Below, in pieces: positions 41,079-49,313 of a stretch of DNA of 64,000 nucleotides. Position 1 is the first letter of the stretch; each line of letters starts with the position of its first letter. Source of the DNA: Marivita lacus (GTDB lineage Bacteria; Pseudomonadota; Alphaproteobacteria; Rhodobacterales; Rhodobacteraceae). Location of the stretch: the NCBI RefSeq assembly GCF_014637725.1, contig NZ_BMFC01000010.1, forward strand, positions 62,001 to 126,000. The letters are read 5' to 3'. The notes under the pieces were generated by a model that had not been told where the DNA came from, ran no database searches, and saw only the letters and a program-made list of their open reading frames with translations. Made by a program: the position numbers and the translations under genes.

Positions 41079-41405
41079 TCAGGTCGCCTGAAGCGCGTTG
41101 ATTTCCTGAATCGAGGTGAACCCTTCGAATTTCGGAGTGCCCACATAGAGCGTGCGTGTGTCGCCTGCACGGGCGTGGGACGCGCGGAATTCCGCGCTTG
41201 TGGTCCAGGCCCGGAAATGCGCTTCGGTGGCCCAGATCGTGTGTGAGGCAAAGAGCACGCTGCCCGCCTCTTCCGGTCCCCGGAGCATGTTGAACGAGAC
41301 AAAGCCGTCCATCTCCTGCAGGCGGCTTTCGCGCGACAGCCACAGGTTTTCGAACTCTGACGCGTTTTCAAGCGGGACGGTAAAGCGGTTCATGGCAAGG
41401 TACAT
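41079..41405 (-). CDS. IsdG/HmoA-like heme-degrading monooxygenase (ABM domain)
   Basis: A 108-aa antibiotic-biosynthesis-monooxygenase fold. The three catalytic residues of IsdG-type heme oxygenases align: Asn6 in AMNRF, Trp67 in RAWTTS and His77 in FRASHA. It should open the heme ring and release iron. AGGAAAC precedes ATG 41405. It lies 224 bp upstream of, and on the same strand as, the HemP operon, pointing to a heme-iron use module. Confidence 0.85.
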   Translation of the reverse strand: MYLAMNRFTVPLENASEFENLWLSRESRLQEMDGFVSFNMLRGPEEAGSVLFASHTIWATEAHFRAWTTSAEFRASHARAGDTRTLYVGTPKFEGFTSIQEINALQAT

Positions 41406-41676
41406 CGGGTCGGTTTCCTGTGTTCATCCGTGGGTTTGGCGCGATCCTATCAGGTCAGGCGCGCATAGGGCAGGGTGAAGACCAGCCTAGGGCGGCGCGG
41501 TCCGGCGGAATGTACCTTCAGATTTGGGAAATTCTCCAAGATGATGCAAGGCGCGATGTTCCCTGACCCCAAGGGTATCATTTGTACATATCTTTCATGA
41601 CCTGCTGGTCTTGAACTCTTCGGGCCAAACTGCATAACTTCGCAGGCACCGTAAATTCTGCAAGTCAGGGGAAATC

Positions 41677-42384
41677 TTGCAAAGCATCGGAGACGCTCTT
41701 GGCCTTGCTGTCGCGCTGGTGCTGTCCGGTGATCCCGACCTGCTGGAAATCGTGCTGCTGTCGTTGCAGGTCAGCCTCACCGCCACCGTGCTTGCCTGCA
41801 TGATCGGCCTGCCGATTGGCGCGCTTGTCGCGATTGGGCGGTTTCGCGGACGCAATGCAGTGCTGATCCTGATGAACGCGCTGATGGGATTGCCGCCCGT
41901 CGTGGTGGGGCTTTTGGTCTATCTGCACCTGTCGCGCTCCGGGCCGCTTGGATTTCTGGGGCTGCTCTATACGCCGACCGCGATGATCATTGCCCAGACG
42001 ATCCTGATCGCCCCGATCATTGCGGCCCTGTCGCGGCAGGTTCTCGAAGATTTGCACACCGAATACGCCGACCAGTTTCGGTCCTTTTGCCTGACGCGGC
42101 TGCAGACGGTACAGGCATTGCTGTGGGATGCCCGCTATTCGCTCTTGACCGTGGGTCTGGCGGGGTTCGGGCGCGCCGTGGCAGAGGTGGGTGCGGTGAT
42201 CATCGTGGGCGGCAATATCGACCATCTGACGCGGGTGATGACGACGGCGATTGCGCTCGAGACATCCAAGGGCGAACTTGGTCTGGCGCTGGCGCTTGGC
42301 ATGATCCTTCTGGCGATTGCACTGGGTGTGAATGCGGCGGTGCAATCCGTGCGCATGACGGCCGCGCGGCAAGCCTATGTTTGA
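41677..42384 (+). CDS. tupB: Tungstate ABC transporter permease TupB
   Basis: A 235-aa permease with LLEIVLLSLQVSLTATVLACMIGLPIGALVAIGRF and the loop GRAVAEVGAVIIVGGNI. Its place with an ATPase and a TupA binding protein identifies it. Start is TTG 41677, after AGGGGAAATC; no better start fits. It overlaps tupC by 8 bp. Confidence 0.88.
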   Translation: MQSIGDALGLAVALVLSGDPDLLEIVLLSLQVSLTATVLACMIGLPIGALVAIGRFRGRNAVLILMNALMGLPPVVVGLLVYLHLSRSGPLGFLGLLYTPTAMIIAQTILIAPIIAALSRQVLEDLHTEYADQFRSFCLTRLQTVQALLWDARYSLLTVGLAGFGRAVAEVGAVIIVGGNIDHLTRVMTTAIALETSKGELGLALALGMILLAIALGVNAAVQSVRMTAARQAYV

Positions 42385-43132
42385 TGCGTCGATGATGCGA
42401 ACCGCCCCCGAGAGCCGCGCGACGCAGGTGTCACCGATCCTGCCTTTGACGATGCGGGACGTGGTGCTGCGGTTTGGCGGTGCGACGGTGCTGGACGGGG
42501 TGTCGCTGGATCTTGGCTCCCGTGGGTGCACCGTCATCATGGGGCCGAACGGGGCCGGAAAAAGCCTGTTGCTCAAGCTGATGCACGGATTGATCGCGCC
42601 GGGGTCGGGCGACATCCTGTGGGGTGGCGCCCGCCCGTCCGAAGTGATGTCGCGGCAGGCGCTGGTGTTTCAGAAGCCGGTTCTTTTGCGGCGCTCTGTG
42701 GCGGCGAATATCGACTTCGTGCTCAAGGCGCGGCGCAAGGACAGGTCACGGCGCACCGCGCTGCTGGAGCATGTCGGATTGCTGCACAAGGCGGATCAGC
42801 CCGCGCGTCTTTTGTCGGGCGGCGAGGCACAGCGTCTGGCGCTGGCGCGCGCGCTGGCCACCGATCCGGAGGTTCTGTTTCTCGACGAACCCACCGCCAG
42901 TCTCGATCCCGCATCGGTGCTGGCCATCGAACGGATCATGTCCGACGCTCGGCAGCGCGGCGTTCGGGTTGTTCTGGTGACGCATGACGTGGGACAGGCG
43001 CGGCGCATGGCGGATGATGTTGTGTTCCTGCACCGGGGCCGCATCGCGGAGCACAGCCCGGCATCCGACTTTTTCCCGGAACCGCGCTGCGCGGCGGCTC
43101 GGGATTACGTGAACGGCAGAATTGTCGTCTGA
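42377..43132 (+). CDS. tupC: Tungstate ABC transporter ATP-binding protein TupC
   Basis: A 251-aa ATPase with Walker A GPNGAGKS, signature LLSGGEAQR and Walker B VLFLDEPTASLDP, followed by VVLVTHDVGQARRMADDVVFL. ATG 42377 overlaps TupB. Confidence 0.88.
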   Translation: MFDASMMRTAPESRATQVSPILPLTMRDVVLRFGGATVLDGVSLDLGSRGCTVIMGPNGAGKSLLLKLMHGLIAPGSGDILWGGARPSEVMSRQALVFQKPVLLRRSVAANIDFVLKARRKDRSRRTALLEHVGLLHKADQPARLLSGGEAQRLALARALATDPEVLFLDEPTASLDPASVLAIERIMSDARQRGVRVVLVTHDVGQARRMADDVVFLHRGRIAEHSPASDFFPEPRCAAARDYVNGRIVV

Positions 43133-43163
43133 CTTTTGCCAATAAATGAAGGAGGACCCCCCC

Positions 43164-43982
43164 ATGTCTTCAAACCGCTTTGCCGCGACCGCTATCGCGA
43201 TGATCCTTGCCGGTGCCGCTTCGGCACAGGACACGTCGATCATCGTGCAATCCACCACCTCCACGGCCAATTCGGGACTCTATGACTACCTTCTGCCGCT
43301 CTTTCAGGCGGAAACCGGCATCCAGGTGAACGTGGTTGCCGTGGGCACCGGGCAGGCGATCAAGAATGCCGAGAATTGCGATGGCGACGTGCTTCTGGTC
43401 CATGCCAAGGCGTCCGAGGAAAAGTTCGTCGCCGACGGCTTCGGTACGGAACGGATTGACCTGATGTACAACGATTTCGTTGTCGTCGGCCCGGCCTCTG
43501 ATCCGGCGGGTGTGGTCGGAATGACCGATGTGCAGGCTGCATTGACCCAGATCGCCGAACAGGGTGTCATGTTCGCGTCGCGCGGTGACGATAGCGGCAC
43601 GCACAAGAAAGAGCTGTCTCTCTGGGCCAGCACGGATGTCGATCCGACCGCGTCAAGCGGTGGGTGGTATCGCGAGACCGGATCGGGCATGGGTGCCACG
43701 CTGAACGCGGGGATCGGCATGGGGGCTTATGTTCTCACCGACCGCGCCACATGGATCAGCTTTGGCAACAAGCAGGATTACCAGATCAGCGTTCAGGGTG
43801 ATGACGACCTGTTCAACCAGTATGGTGTGATCCCGGTCAGCCCGGAAAAATGCCCGAACGTGAATATCGACGCGGCGCAGACTCTTGCCGACTGGTTGGT
43901 GTCTGCCGAAGGTCAGGAGGCGATCGCCGCATACACGGTCGCCGATCAGCAGTTGTTCTTTCCGAACGCTCCGACAAACTGA
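43164..43982 (+). CDS. tupA: Tungstate-binding protein TupA
   Basis: A 272-aa periplasmic protein. Signal peptide ends AASAQ near residue 21. TTSTANSGLYDYLLPLF and VGTGQAIKNAENCDGDVLLVHAKASEEKFVADG are the TupA hallmarks that bind tungstate over molybdate. AAGGAGG lies before ATG 43164. The binding protein follows the permease and ATPase. Confidence 0.92.
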   Translation: MSSNRFAATAIAMILAGAASAQDTSIIVQSTTSTANSGLYDYLLPLFQAETGIQVNVVAVGTGQAIKNAENCDGDVLLVHAKASEEKFVADGFGTERIDLMYNDFVVVGPASDPAGVVGMTDVQAALTQIAEQGVMFASRGDDSGTHKKELSLWASTDVDPTASSGGWYRETGSGMGATLNAGIGMGAYVLTDRATWISFGNKQDYQISVQGDDDLFNQYGVIPVSPEKCPNVNIDAAQTLADWLVSAEGQEAIAAYTVADQQLFFPNAPTN

Positions 43983-44519
43983 GGTTGCTTACCGCCGATC
44001 CGGTGATGAAAAAACCCTGCCCCGCGTTGCTACGCGGAGCAGGGCTCCCTGTCACACTCATACTGACAAACCAATCAAGGACAGGGATTCCGAAGCGGTC
44101 AGGGGATCATTGCACCCGCCGCCGTGTCTGTGCCTGAAAGATCCAGAGCCTGCAGCCCGGGACCTCGAGAGCAGTTCCGTCGGGTCTCATGCGCCATGGT
44201 CCCGTGGCATCCGTAGCCCAGGAAACGATTGGCGACAGGCTCAGCGAGACCTGTCGCGGATCGGGTGTCGCAGGTCAGGGGAGGGGCCGTTTCATCACTG
44301 GAATCACCCGTCATGGGGCCTTGCAAAAAGGTGGTAAGAACGCGGCCATCGTAGCGTGGCGCTTTCACCGATCCGAGCAGGGCGTCATTTGCGGCGGAAA
44401 ACACGGTCTCGGACACCTTACTCGCCCTGGGGCAATCTTTACTTTTCAACTTGGCATCTTTAGTTTCTATCTTTCCACTGTCAAGATTTGTTTCCCCACC
44501 TGCACGAAAGTTTTGTGAC
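43983..44519. other. Long intergenic region between tupA and the TetR gene
   Basis: About 540 bp. At its start is a GC-rich hairpin (44015-44044). A minus-strand frame (44099-44521, 140 aa, start overlapping the TetR ATG) has unusual codon content and no family; I cannot call it a gene with confidence. The last 120 bp are AT-rich and probably hold the tetR promoter. Confidence 0.5.
44015..44044 (+). terminator. Hairpin after tupA
   Basis: A 13-bp stem (CCCTGCCCCGCGT / ACGCGGAGCAGGG, one mismatch) with a 4-nt loop. No U-tract, so it may be a factor-dependent terminator or a 3' stabiliser. Confidence 0.5.
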
Positions 44520-44521
44520 AT
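44099..44521 (-). CDS. Possible protein of unknown function (140 aa), doubtful
   Basis: An open frame divergent to the TetR gene, with start codons overlapping by 2 nt. The N-terminal third is Lys/Asp-rich, the rest has many Thr, Cys and Gly and no recognised fold. No clear ribosome binding site. It may be a remnant or chance. Confidence 0.25.
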   Translation of the reverse strand: MSQNFRAGGETNLDSGKIETKDAKLKSKDCPRASKVSETVFSAANDALLGSVKAPRYDGRVLTTFLQGPMTGDSSDETAPPLTCDTRSATGLAEPVANRFLGYGCHGTMAHETRRNCSRGPGLQALDLSGTDTAAGAMIP

Positions 44522-45143
44522 GCGCGGTCCGGTTCCTCCGAAACCCTATCACCACGGCGATTTGCGCCGCGCCATTCTGGACGCGGGTGAGGCGGAACTG
44601 TCCGAGAAAGGCGTTATTGGGTTTTCGCTGCGCCATGTCGCGACCCGCGTGGGGGTCAGCCATACGGCCCCTGCGCATCATTTCGGTGATACAGCGGGCC
44701 TGTTGGATGCCTTGGCAGAACGAGGATTCCTGCGGCTGATCGACTGCATGCAGGCGCGGCAGGATCGCACGGCTGAGGCCCCCTATGAACAGCTGATTGC
44801 CACCGGGCAGGGCTATCTGGATTTCGCCCTGTCCAATTCGGCCATGTTCCGGCTGCTCTTCGGCTCGCGCGAACCGCCGAAGGACGGGTCCGATCTGCAG
44901 GCCGCTGCACTGGGAGCTTTCCTGCATCTTGCCAAGGCGGTCGGCGCGCTGCGCGGCTGCGACCCGATGCAGCACCCGCAGGAACGCATCCTTGTTCTGG
45001 CCTGCTGGACTCGCGCGCATGGTTTGGCTGACTTGATCCTGTCGGGTTATATCGACCTTCCGGATGGAGAGCAGGAGCGGGACGCGTTCTTTCGGCAGAT
45101 GCTGGAGGCGGACGTCACGCCTGCGGGCATGGCACATCCCTGA
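44520..45143 (+). CDS. TetR/AcrR family transcriptional regulator
   Basis: A 207-aa regulator. The N-terminal HTH (AILDAGEAELSEKGVIGFSLRHVATRVGVSHTAPAHHFGDTAGLLDALAERGF) is clear; the C-terminus resembles the WHG-type ligand domain. The upstream ribosome binding site is weak. Its target is unknown. Confidence 0.83.
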   Translation: MRGPVPPKPYHHGDLRRAILDAGEAELSEKGVIGFSLRHVATRVGVSHTAPAHHFGDTAGLLDALAERGFLRLIDCMQARQDRTAEAPYEQLIATGQGYLDFALSNSAMFRLLFGSREPPKDGSDLQAAALGAFLHLAKAVGALRGCDPMQHPQERILVLACWTRAHGLADLILSGYIDLPDGEQERDAFFRQMLEADVTPAGMAHP

Positions 45144-45175
45144 TCTGCGACAAGATCGGTTTGGATGCGGCCGCT

Positions 45176-46897
45176 TCAGAAGAAGATATCGTCCAAGATC
45201 TCGCCATCCGTCTGTGCCTGTGTGTCCTCGGGCCCGGGTTCTGCGGTCTCTGGGATCTCCACGGAGGCACGCAACAGCTTGCGATGGATCAGGCGCTCGC
45301 GCTCCATCGTGTACGTGTTGAACATCTCGGCCGCGACGCCGCCCGTCTTTTCCGGGAAACCGTCATCCTGAAGATCGACCGCAAAATGCCGGGCGGTTCT
45401 TTCGATGAGATGCGCGTGATCCGTCACCGGGCCGAGCCATCCGCGCGATCCGTCGAGTGTCTTTCGGATCGCGGAGACGATTTCGGCACTCCGGTAGGCG
45501 GCATCACCGATCTCGCGGACACCGTCCGACACGTGACGGACCGCACCTTGCGGGAGTGCGTTTGCCCGTTGGCAGGCCGCCTCGAGCAGGCCGATCGCCT
45601 CGCTTGCCAGAATCGTCATTTCGGCGAGTTCGGTTTTGACGACAGGCAGGCGATCCGAGACGTCGCGGGCAAGCTGCTGCAACTGCCCGGCAATTTCGCG
45701 CAAAGCAAGACCGCGCCGACCCAGCCGGGCGCAGGCGATCACGGCGTTGATGCCGATCATCCGCATGTGCGTCTCGAAAAGTTCGCCCGCCGCGATGACC
45801 TTGGTCAGGGCGTCGAATTCCCGTGACAGGGACCGCGCGAACTCCATGAGCACGCCCTGTATACCGACGGCTTGCCCAATCCTGTCCTCGATGTCTTCGA
45901 GGCCGGACTTCAGTCGGCGCGACCCGTTGCGCTGTTCGAAGATCATCAGGTGGTCGCGCAGCAGCATCAGGATGCCATCCTGCAGCGCCGTTGATCCGTC
46001 GCGGACAGCCTCCACCGCATCGACATGCGCCGCTGCGATGTCCTGCATCTGACGCGCAGCCAAGGCAGTCAGCGCGTCGGCCTCGTCCGGTGCGCCGGGG
46101 ATATGTTCGAGAATGACCTGAACATGTTCCAGCCGCTGCCGCGTGGTGTCGCCGATCTGCAAACCCGAGACGGCGATGGCAGACGCGCCCATCAGCGCCT
46201 TGGAGCGGTCAGCGATGTCCGCGCTGGCTGATCCCAGTTTCGTGATATGGGACTCGAACGTGCCAAGCGCGGTGTTCAGAGATGCGACCGGGCCCTTGAG
46301 GCTGGAGGTCAGCAGATCACCCAGAAGGCGTGCATGGTCCAGCGCATCTCCGCTGCCTGCCTTGATCCGTTGCATCGCCTCGTCCAGCCCGCCGAGGATG
46401 GTTCCCAGTTCGGCGACAAGGCGGGTGGCGTCCTCGGTGAAGCCGGTCAGGTTGGACCGGCTGTCCCGATGTCCGACCGAAGTCGTGGCAACGGTGATCC
46501 TCGCATTCAGAACGACGATGTTCATCATCTTGAGGCTGTCACGCAGGTCGCGCACCTGACCGTCAACACCGCGCGCACGCTCCATCAGCGCCGGCAGGAT
46601 CCCGAGCGCCTTGAAGACCTCGTCCGACAGCGCCCGCATTTCGCTGTCATGCCACTGGCTGTGCTGTCGCAGTTCGGTCAGAGTGCCCTTCGCGTTCATT
46701 TCGTCAAAGAGGGCAAGCACGCTCTGCGTCTGACCCAAGGCACCCGAGATGGCCACAAGGTGATCACCTGCTTCAAGGAACACGTCCTCGGTCTTCCGGC
46801 ACAGCTCTGCAACCGCCCGGTCACGTGCCGCGCTATCCGCAATGCCGGTCGCTGACCCACCCGGGGTCAGACGCGGATCGGACCACATGTCCTTCAT
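45176..46897 (-). CDS. Large soluble chemoreceptor-like protein
   Basis: A 573-aa protein made largely of heptad-rich helices without a transmembrane segment. Two stretches recall the MCP signalling tip or its degenerate version: SLKMMNIVVLNARITVATTSVGHRDSRS (residues about 115-140) and MRMIGINAVIACARLGRRGLALREIAGQLQQLARDVSDRL (about 395-435). Last gene of the chemotaxis operon, 4 bp after cheB. It may be a cytoplasmic receptor or scaffold. ATG 46897 (MKDMWSD) is preferred; 46888 is possible. Confidence 0.6.
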   Translation of the reverse strand: MKDMWSDPRLTPGGSATGIADSAARDRAVAELCRKTEDVFLEAGDHLVAISGALGQTQSVLALFDEMNAKGTLTELRQHSQWHDSEMRALSDEVFKALGILPALMERARGVDGQVRDLRDSLKMMNIVVLNARITVATTSVGHRDSRSNLTGFTEDATRLVAELGTILGGLDEAMQRIKAGSGDALDHARLLGDLLTSSLKGPVASLNTALGTFESHITKLGSASADIADRSKALMGASAIAVSGLQIGDTTRQRLEHVQVILEHIPGAPDEADALTALAARQMQDIAAAHVDAVEAVRDGSTALQDGILMLLRDHLMIFEQRNGSRRLKSGLEDIEDRIGQAVGIQGVLMEFARSLSREFDALTKVIAAGELFETHMRMIGINAVIACARLGRRGLALREIAGQLQQLARDVSDRLPVVKTELAEMTILASEAIGLLEAACQRANALPQGAVRHVSDGVREIGDAAYRSAEIVSAIRKTLDGSRGWLGPVTDHAHLIERTARHFAVDLQDDGFPEKTGGVAAEMFNTYTMERERLIHRKLLRASVEIPETAEPGPEDTQAQTDGEILDDIFF

Positions 46898-46901
46898 CGG
46901 A

Positions 46902-47999
46902 TCAGCTCGCCTTGCGAAGTTTGCCACCGAACCAGCCCATGATTTCTCCGGGCATGTCCGACAGGGGGGCAATCTTGTCGACAACCCCGGCCTCGATGGC
47001 AGAGCGCGGCATGCCGAAGACCACGCAGCTTGCCTCGTCCTGCGCCACGGTATAGCCGCCACATTGCTGGATTTCTGCAAGACAGGTCGCACCATCGTCG
47101 CCCATGCCGGTCAGCAACACGCCCATGGCATTCTCGCCAGCGGCCTGTGCGGCAGAGCGGAACAGCACATCGACCGAAGGCCGGTGGCGCGACACGTATG
47201 GCCCGCCAACGACCTCGACCACGTAGCCACGGCCCTCGCGGTGCACCACGAGGTGCTGATCGCCTGGCGCGATCAGGGCACAGCCAGCTTGCAGCACATC
47301 CCCCGAGCGCGCCTCGGTCACGTCGATCTTGCTGCGCCCGTCGAGCCGCCGGGCCAGCGGACCGGTGAATTCCGCAGGCATGTGCTGGACGATGGCAATG
47401 GCCGGAGCGTTCTCCGGAAGCCCCGTCAGGACCTGCCGCAGCGCGTCCGGTCCGCCGGTTGACGATCCGATCACGACCAGAGGCGTTGGCGCAGCCTTCC
47501 GGATGGCCGGTTGCCGGGTCAGAATTTTGTCGGGTGACAGCCGCCCGTCGCTGCGGCCCTCATCTGTGTTGTTGCCACGATGTGTCACGCCGGGTTTCCC
47601 GCCGACCGCCGTGCGCACCGCCTGACCGATCCGCAACCCCGCCCGGGCACGCGCGTCGATTGTGGTGAGATCGGGCTTTGCCAGAACCTCGGCCGCGCCA
47701 AGGTCGAGCGCGGTCATCGCGGCGATCGACCCCGTCTGCGAGTGGCTGGAGCAGACGATGACCGGCACGGGGCATTGCGCCATGATCTTTTTCAGGAAGG
47801 TCAGCCCGTCCATCCGGGGCATCTCGATGTCCAGCAGGATCGCGTCCGGCAGATCGTCGCGCATGCGCTCGACGGCGACGAACGGATCGCTGGCGGTGCC
47901 GAACAGCGTCAGGCCGGGATCGGCGTTGATGATCGCCGAAAAGGCCGTTCTGACGGCAACGCTGTCATCGACGATCAGAACGCTGATGGGTTTTGTCAT
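46902..47999 (-). CDS. cheB: CheB chemotaxis response regulator methylesterase
   Basis: A 365-aa two-domain protein. Receiver domain with VLIVDDS and phospho-acceptor Asp57 (LLDIEMPRMDG), linker, then the methylesterase domain with the catalytic Ser in VIGSSTGGP, His in QHMPAEFT and Asp in GMGDDG. It demethylates or deamidates receptors. Follows CheR by 2 bp. Confidence 0.95.
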   Translation of the reverse strand: MTKPISVLIVDDSVAVRTAFSAIINADPGLTLFGTASDPFVAVERMRDDLPDAILLDIEMPRMDGLTFLKKIMAQCPVPVIVCSSHSQTGSIAAMTALDLGAAEVLAKPDLTTIDARARAGLRIGQAVRTAVGGKPGVTHRGNNTDEGRSDGRLSPDKILTRQPAIRKAAPTPLVVIGSSTGGPDALRQVLTGLPENAPAIAIVQHMPAEFTGPLARRLDGRSKIDVTEARSGDVLQAGCALIAPGDQHLVVHREGRGYVVEVVGGPYVSRHRPSVDVLFRSAAQAAGENAMGVLLTGMGDDGATCLAEIQQCGGYTVAQDEASCVVFGMPRSAIEAGVVDKIAPLSDMPGEIMGWFGGKLRKAS

Positions 48000-48001
48000 A
48001 T

Positions 48002-48841
48002 CTATGGTTCCTTGCGATAGATCGCCGGTGCGACCTGGCGGAAATGTGACATACGTACGATCATGCTTTCGGAATTACCGACAAAGAGGTGCCCGCCCGG
48101 CGCAACATGCCGAGCGACCTTGCGCAGCACGGCAAGCTGATCCTCGGGATCGAAATAGATCAGGACGTTGCGCAGGAAGATGACATCAAGATTGGCGTCG
48201 ACCTCGTACTCGTCGTTCATCAGGTTCAGCTTCTTGAAATGGACGCGGTTGCGCAGAAGCGGCGCGATGCGCCACTTGCCCTGCCATTCCTTCTGCCCCT
48301 CGAACAGGTAGCGCGCGCGCAACGCATCCGGCACCGGGTCGATCACCGTTCCGGAGTAGATGCCCCGGCGCGCATGTTCGAGGACCCGGCCCGAGATATC
48401 CGTGCCGAGAACCCTCCAGTTGAAATCGGGCGAGACCAGCGCGTGTTCGGCAAACAGCATAGCCATGCTGTAGGGTTCTGCCCCGGTCGAGGATGCGGCA
48501 CTCCATGCCCTGAACATCGCGGTGCCGTTTTGCTGCGTCCGGCCCCCAAGAATGGTGTCCCGCAGGTATTGAAAATGGTCTTTCTCCCGAAAGAAATCGG
48601 TCTTGTTGGTCGTGACTGTCTCTTCGATATGGACCATCTCGGATCTCAGCCCGCCCTCCACGAAAAGGTGGCGGAAATAGTCCTGAATGTCCCGCAGCCC
48701 AAGTGCCTGCACACGGCTGCCCAACCGCGCCTCGATCATGTTGCGCTTGGTTTGTGGAATGCAGATTCCGATCGTGTCGTGCACCATGCGCGTGAAACTG
48801 TCGAAGCCCTGCTGCGCCTTCGTGTTTGCTGTCGGGTTCAT
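48002..48841 (-). CDS. cheR: CheR chemotaxis protein methyltransferase
   Basis: A 279-aa SAM-dependent methyltransferase. An N-terminal helical domain is followed by a Rossmann domain with FRAWSAASSTGAEPYSMAML and VIFLRNVLIYFD. It methylates glutamates of chemoreceptors. ATG 48841 follows the CheW stop closely. Confidence 0.94.
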   Translation of the reverse strand: MNPTANTKAQQGFDSFTRMVHDTIGICIPQTKRNMIEARLGSRVQALGLRDIQDYFRHLFVEGGLRSEMVHIEETVTTNKTDFFREKDHFQYLRDTILGGRTQQNGTAMFRAWSAASSTGAEPYSMAMLFAEHALVSPDFNWRVLGTDISGRVLEHARRGIYSGTVIDPVPDALRARYLFEGQKEWQGKWRIAPLLRNRVHFKKLNLMNDEYEVDANLDVIFLRNVLIYFDPEDQLAVLRKVARHVAPGGHLFVGNSESMIVRMSHFRQVAPAIYRKEP

Positions 48842-48848
48842 GATAAGG

Positions 48849-49313
48849 TCATGCCACACTGAGCTCGGGGGCCAGACCGGCAAAGATCCGGTCCATGTCG
48901 AGCACGGTGACAATGGCGCCGTGACGACGGCCGATGCCCGCGATCATGCGGTCCCGCCAGTTGAAGAGCCCGGCGACCGGGAGTTCCTCCAGATCGTCAT
49001 TGTCCAGCGCCGTGACCTCGATCACGCGGTCGGCGCGGAACGAAACCACGGTGCGACGCCCTTCGGTTTGAACCCAGAGGACGACGATGCGCGACATCTC
49101 GGTGTCGGCTGTTGGTGCCATGCCCAACATTGCCCGCAGATCGGCGACCGCGACGCCACTGCCTCTCACATCAATCATCCCCAGAAGGTGCGGCGGCGCG
49201 TTCGGCAGCCGGGTGATGGGACGCAGATCGAGGATTTCCTGAACCCGTTCGACTGGCAGCGCGAACATCTCGTCGTCACAGGCCAGTGTCAGAACGGAAC
49301 CGAGCGTGGACAT
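48849..49313 (-). CDS. cheW: CheW-type coupling protein
   Basis: A 154-aa CheW domain: FALPVERVQEILDLRPITRLPNAPPHLLGMIDVRGSGVAVADLRAMLG. Bridges receptors and CheA. ATG 49313 overlaps the MCP stop (TGATG). A second CheW gene follows cheA. Confidence 0.92.
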   Translation of the reverse strand: MSTLGSVLTLACDDEMFALPVERVQEILDLRPITRLPNAPPHLLGMIDVRGSGVAVADLRAMLGMAPTADTEMSRIVVLWVQTEGRRTVVSFRADRVIEVTALDNDDLEELPVAGLFNWRDRMIAGIGRRHGAIVTVLDMDRIFAGLAPELSVA

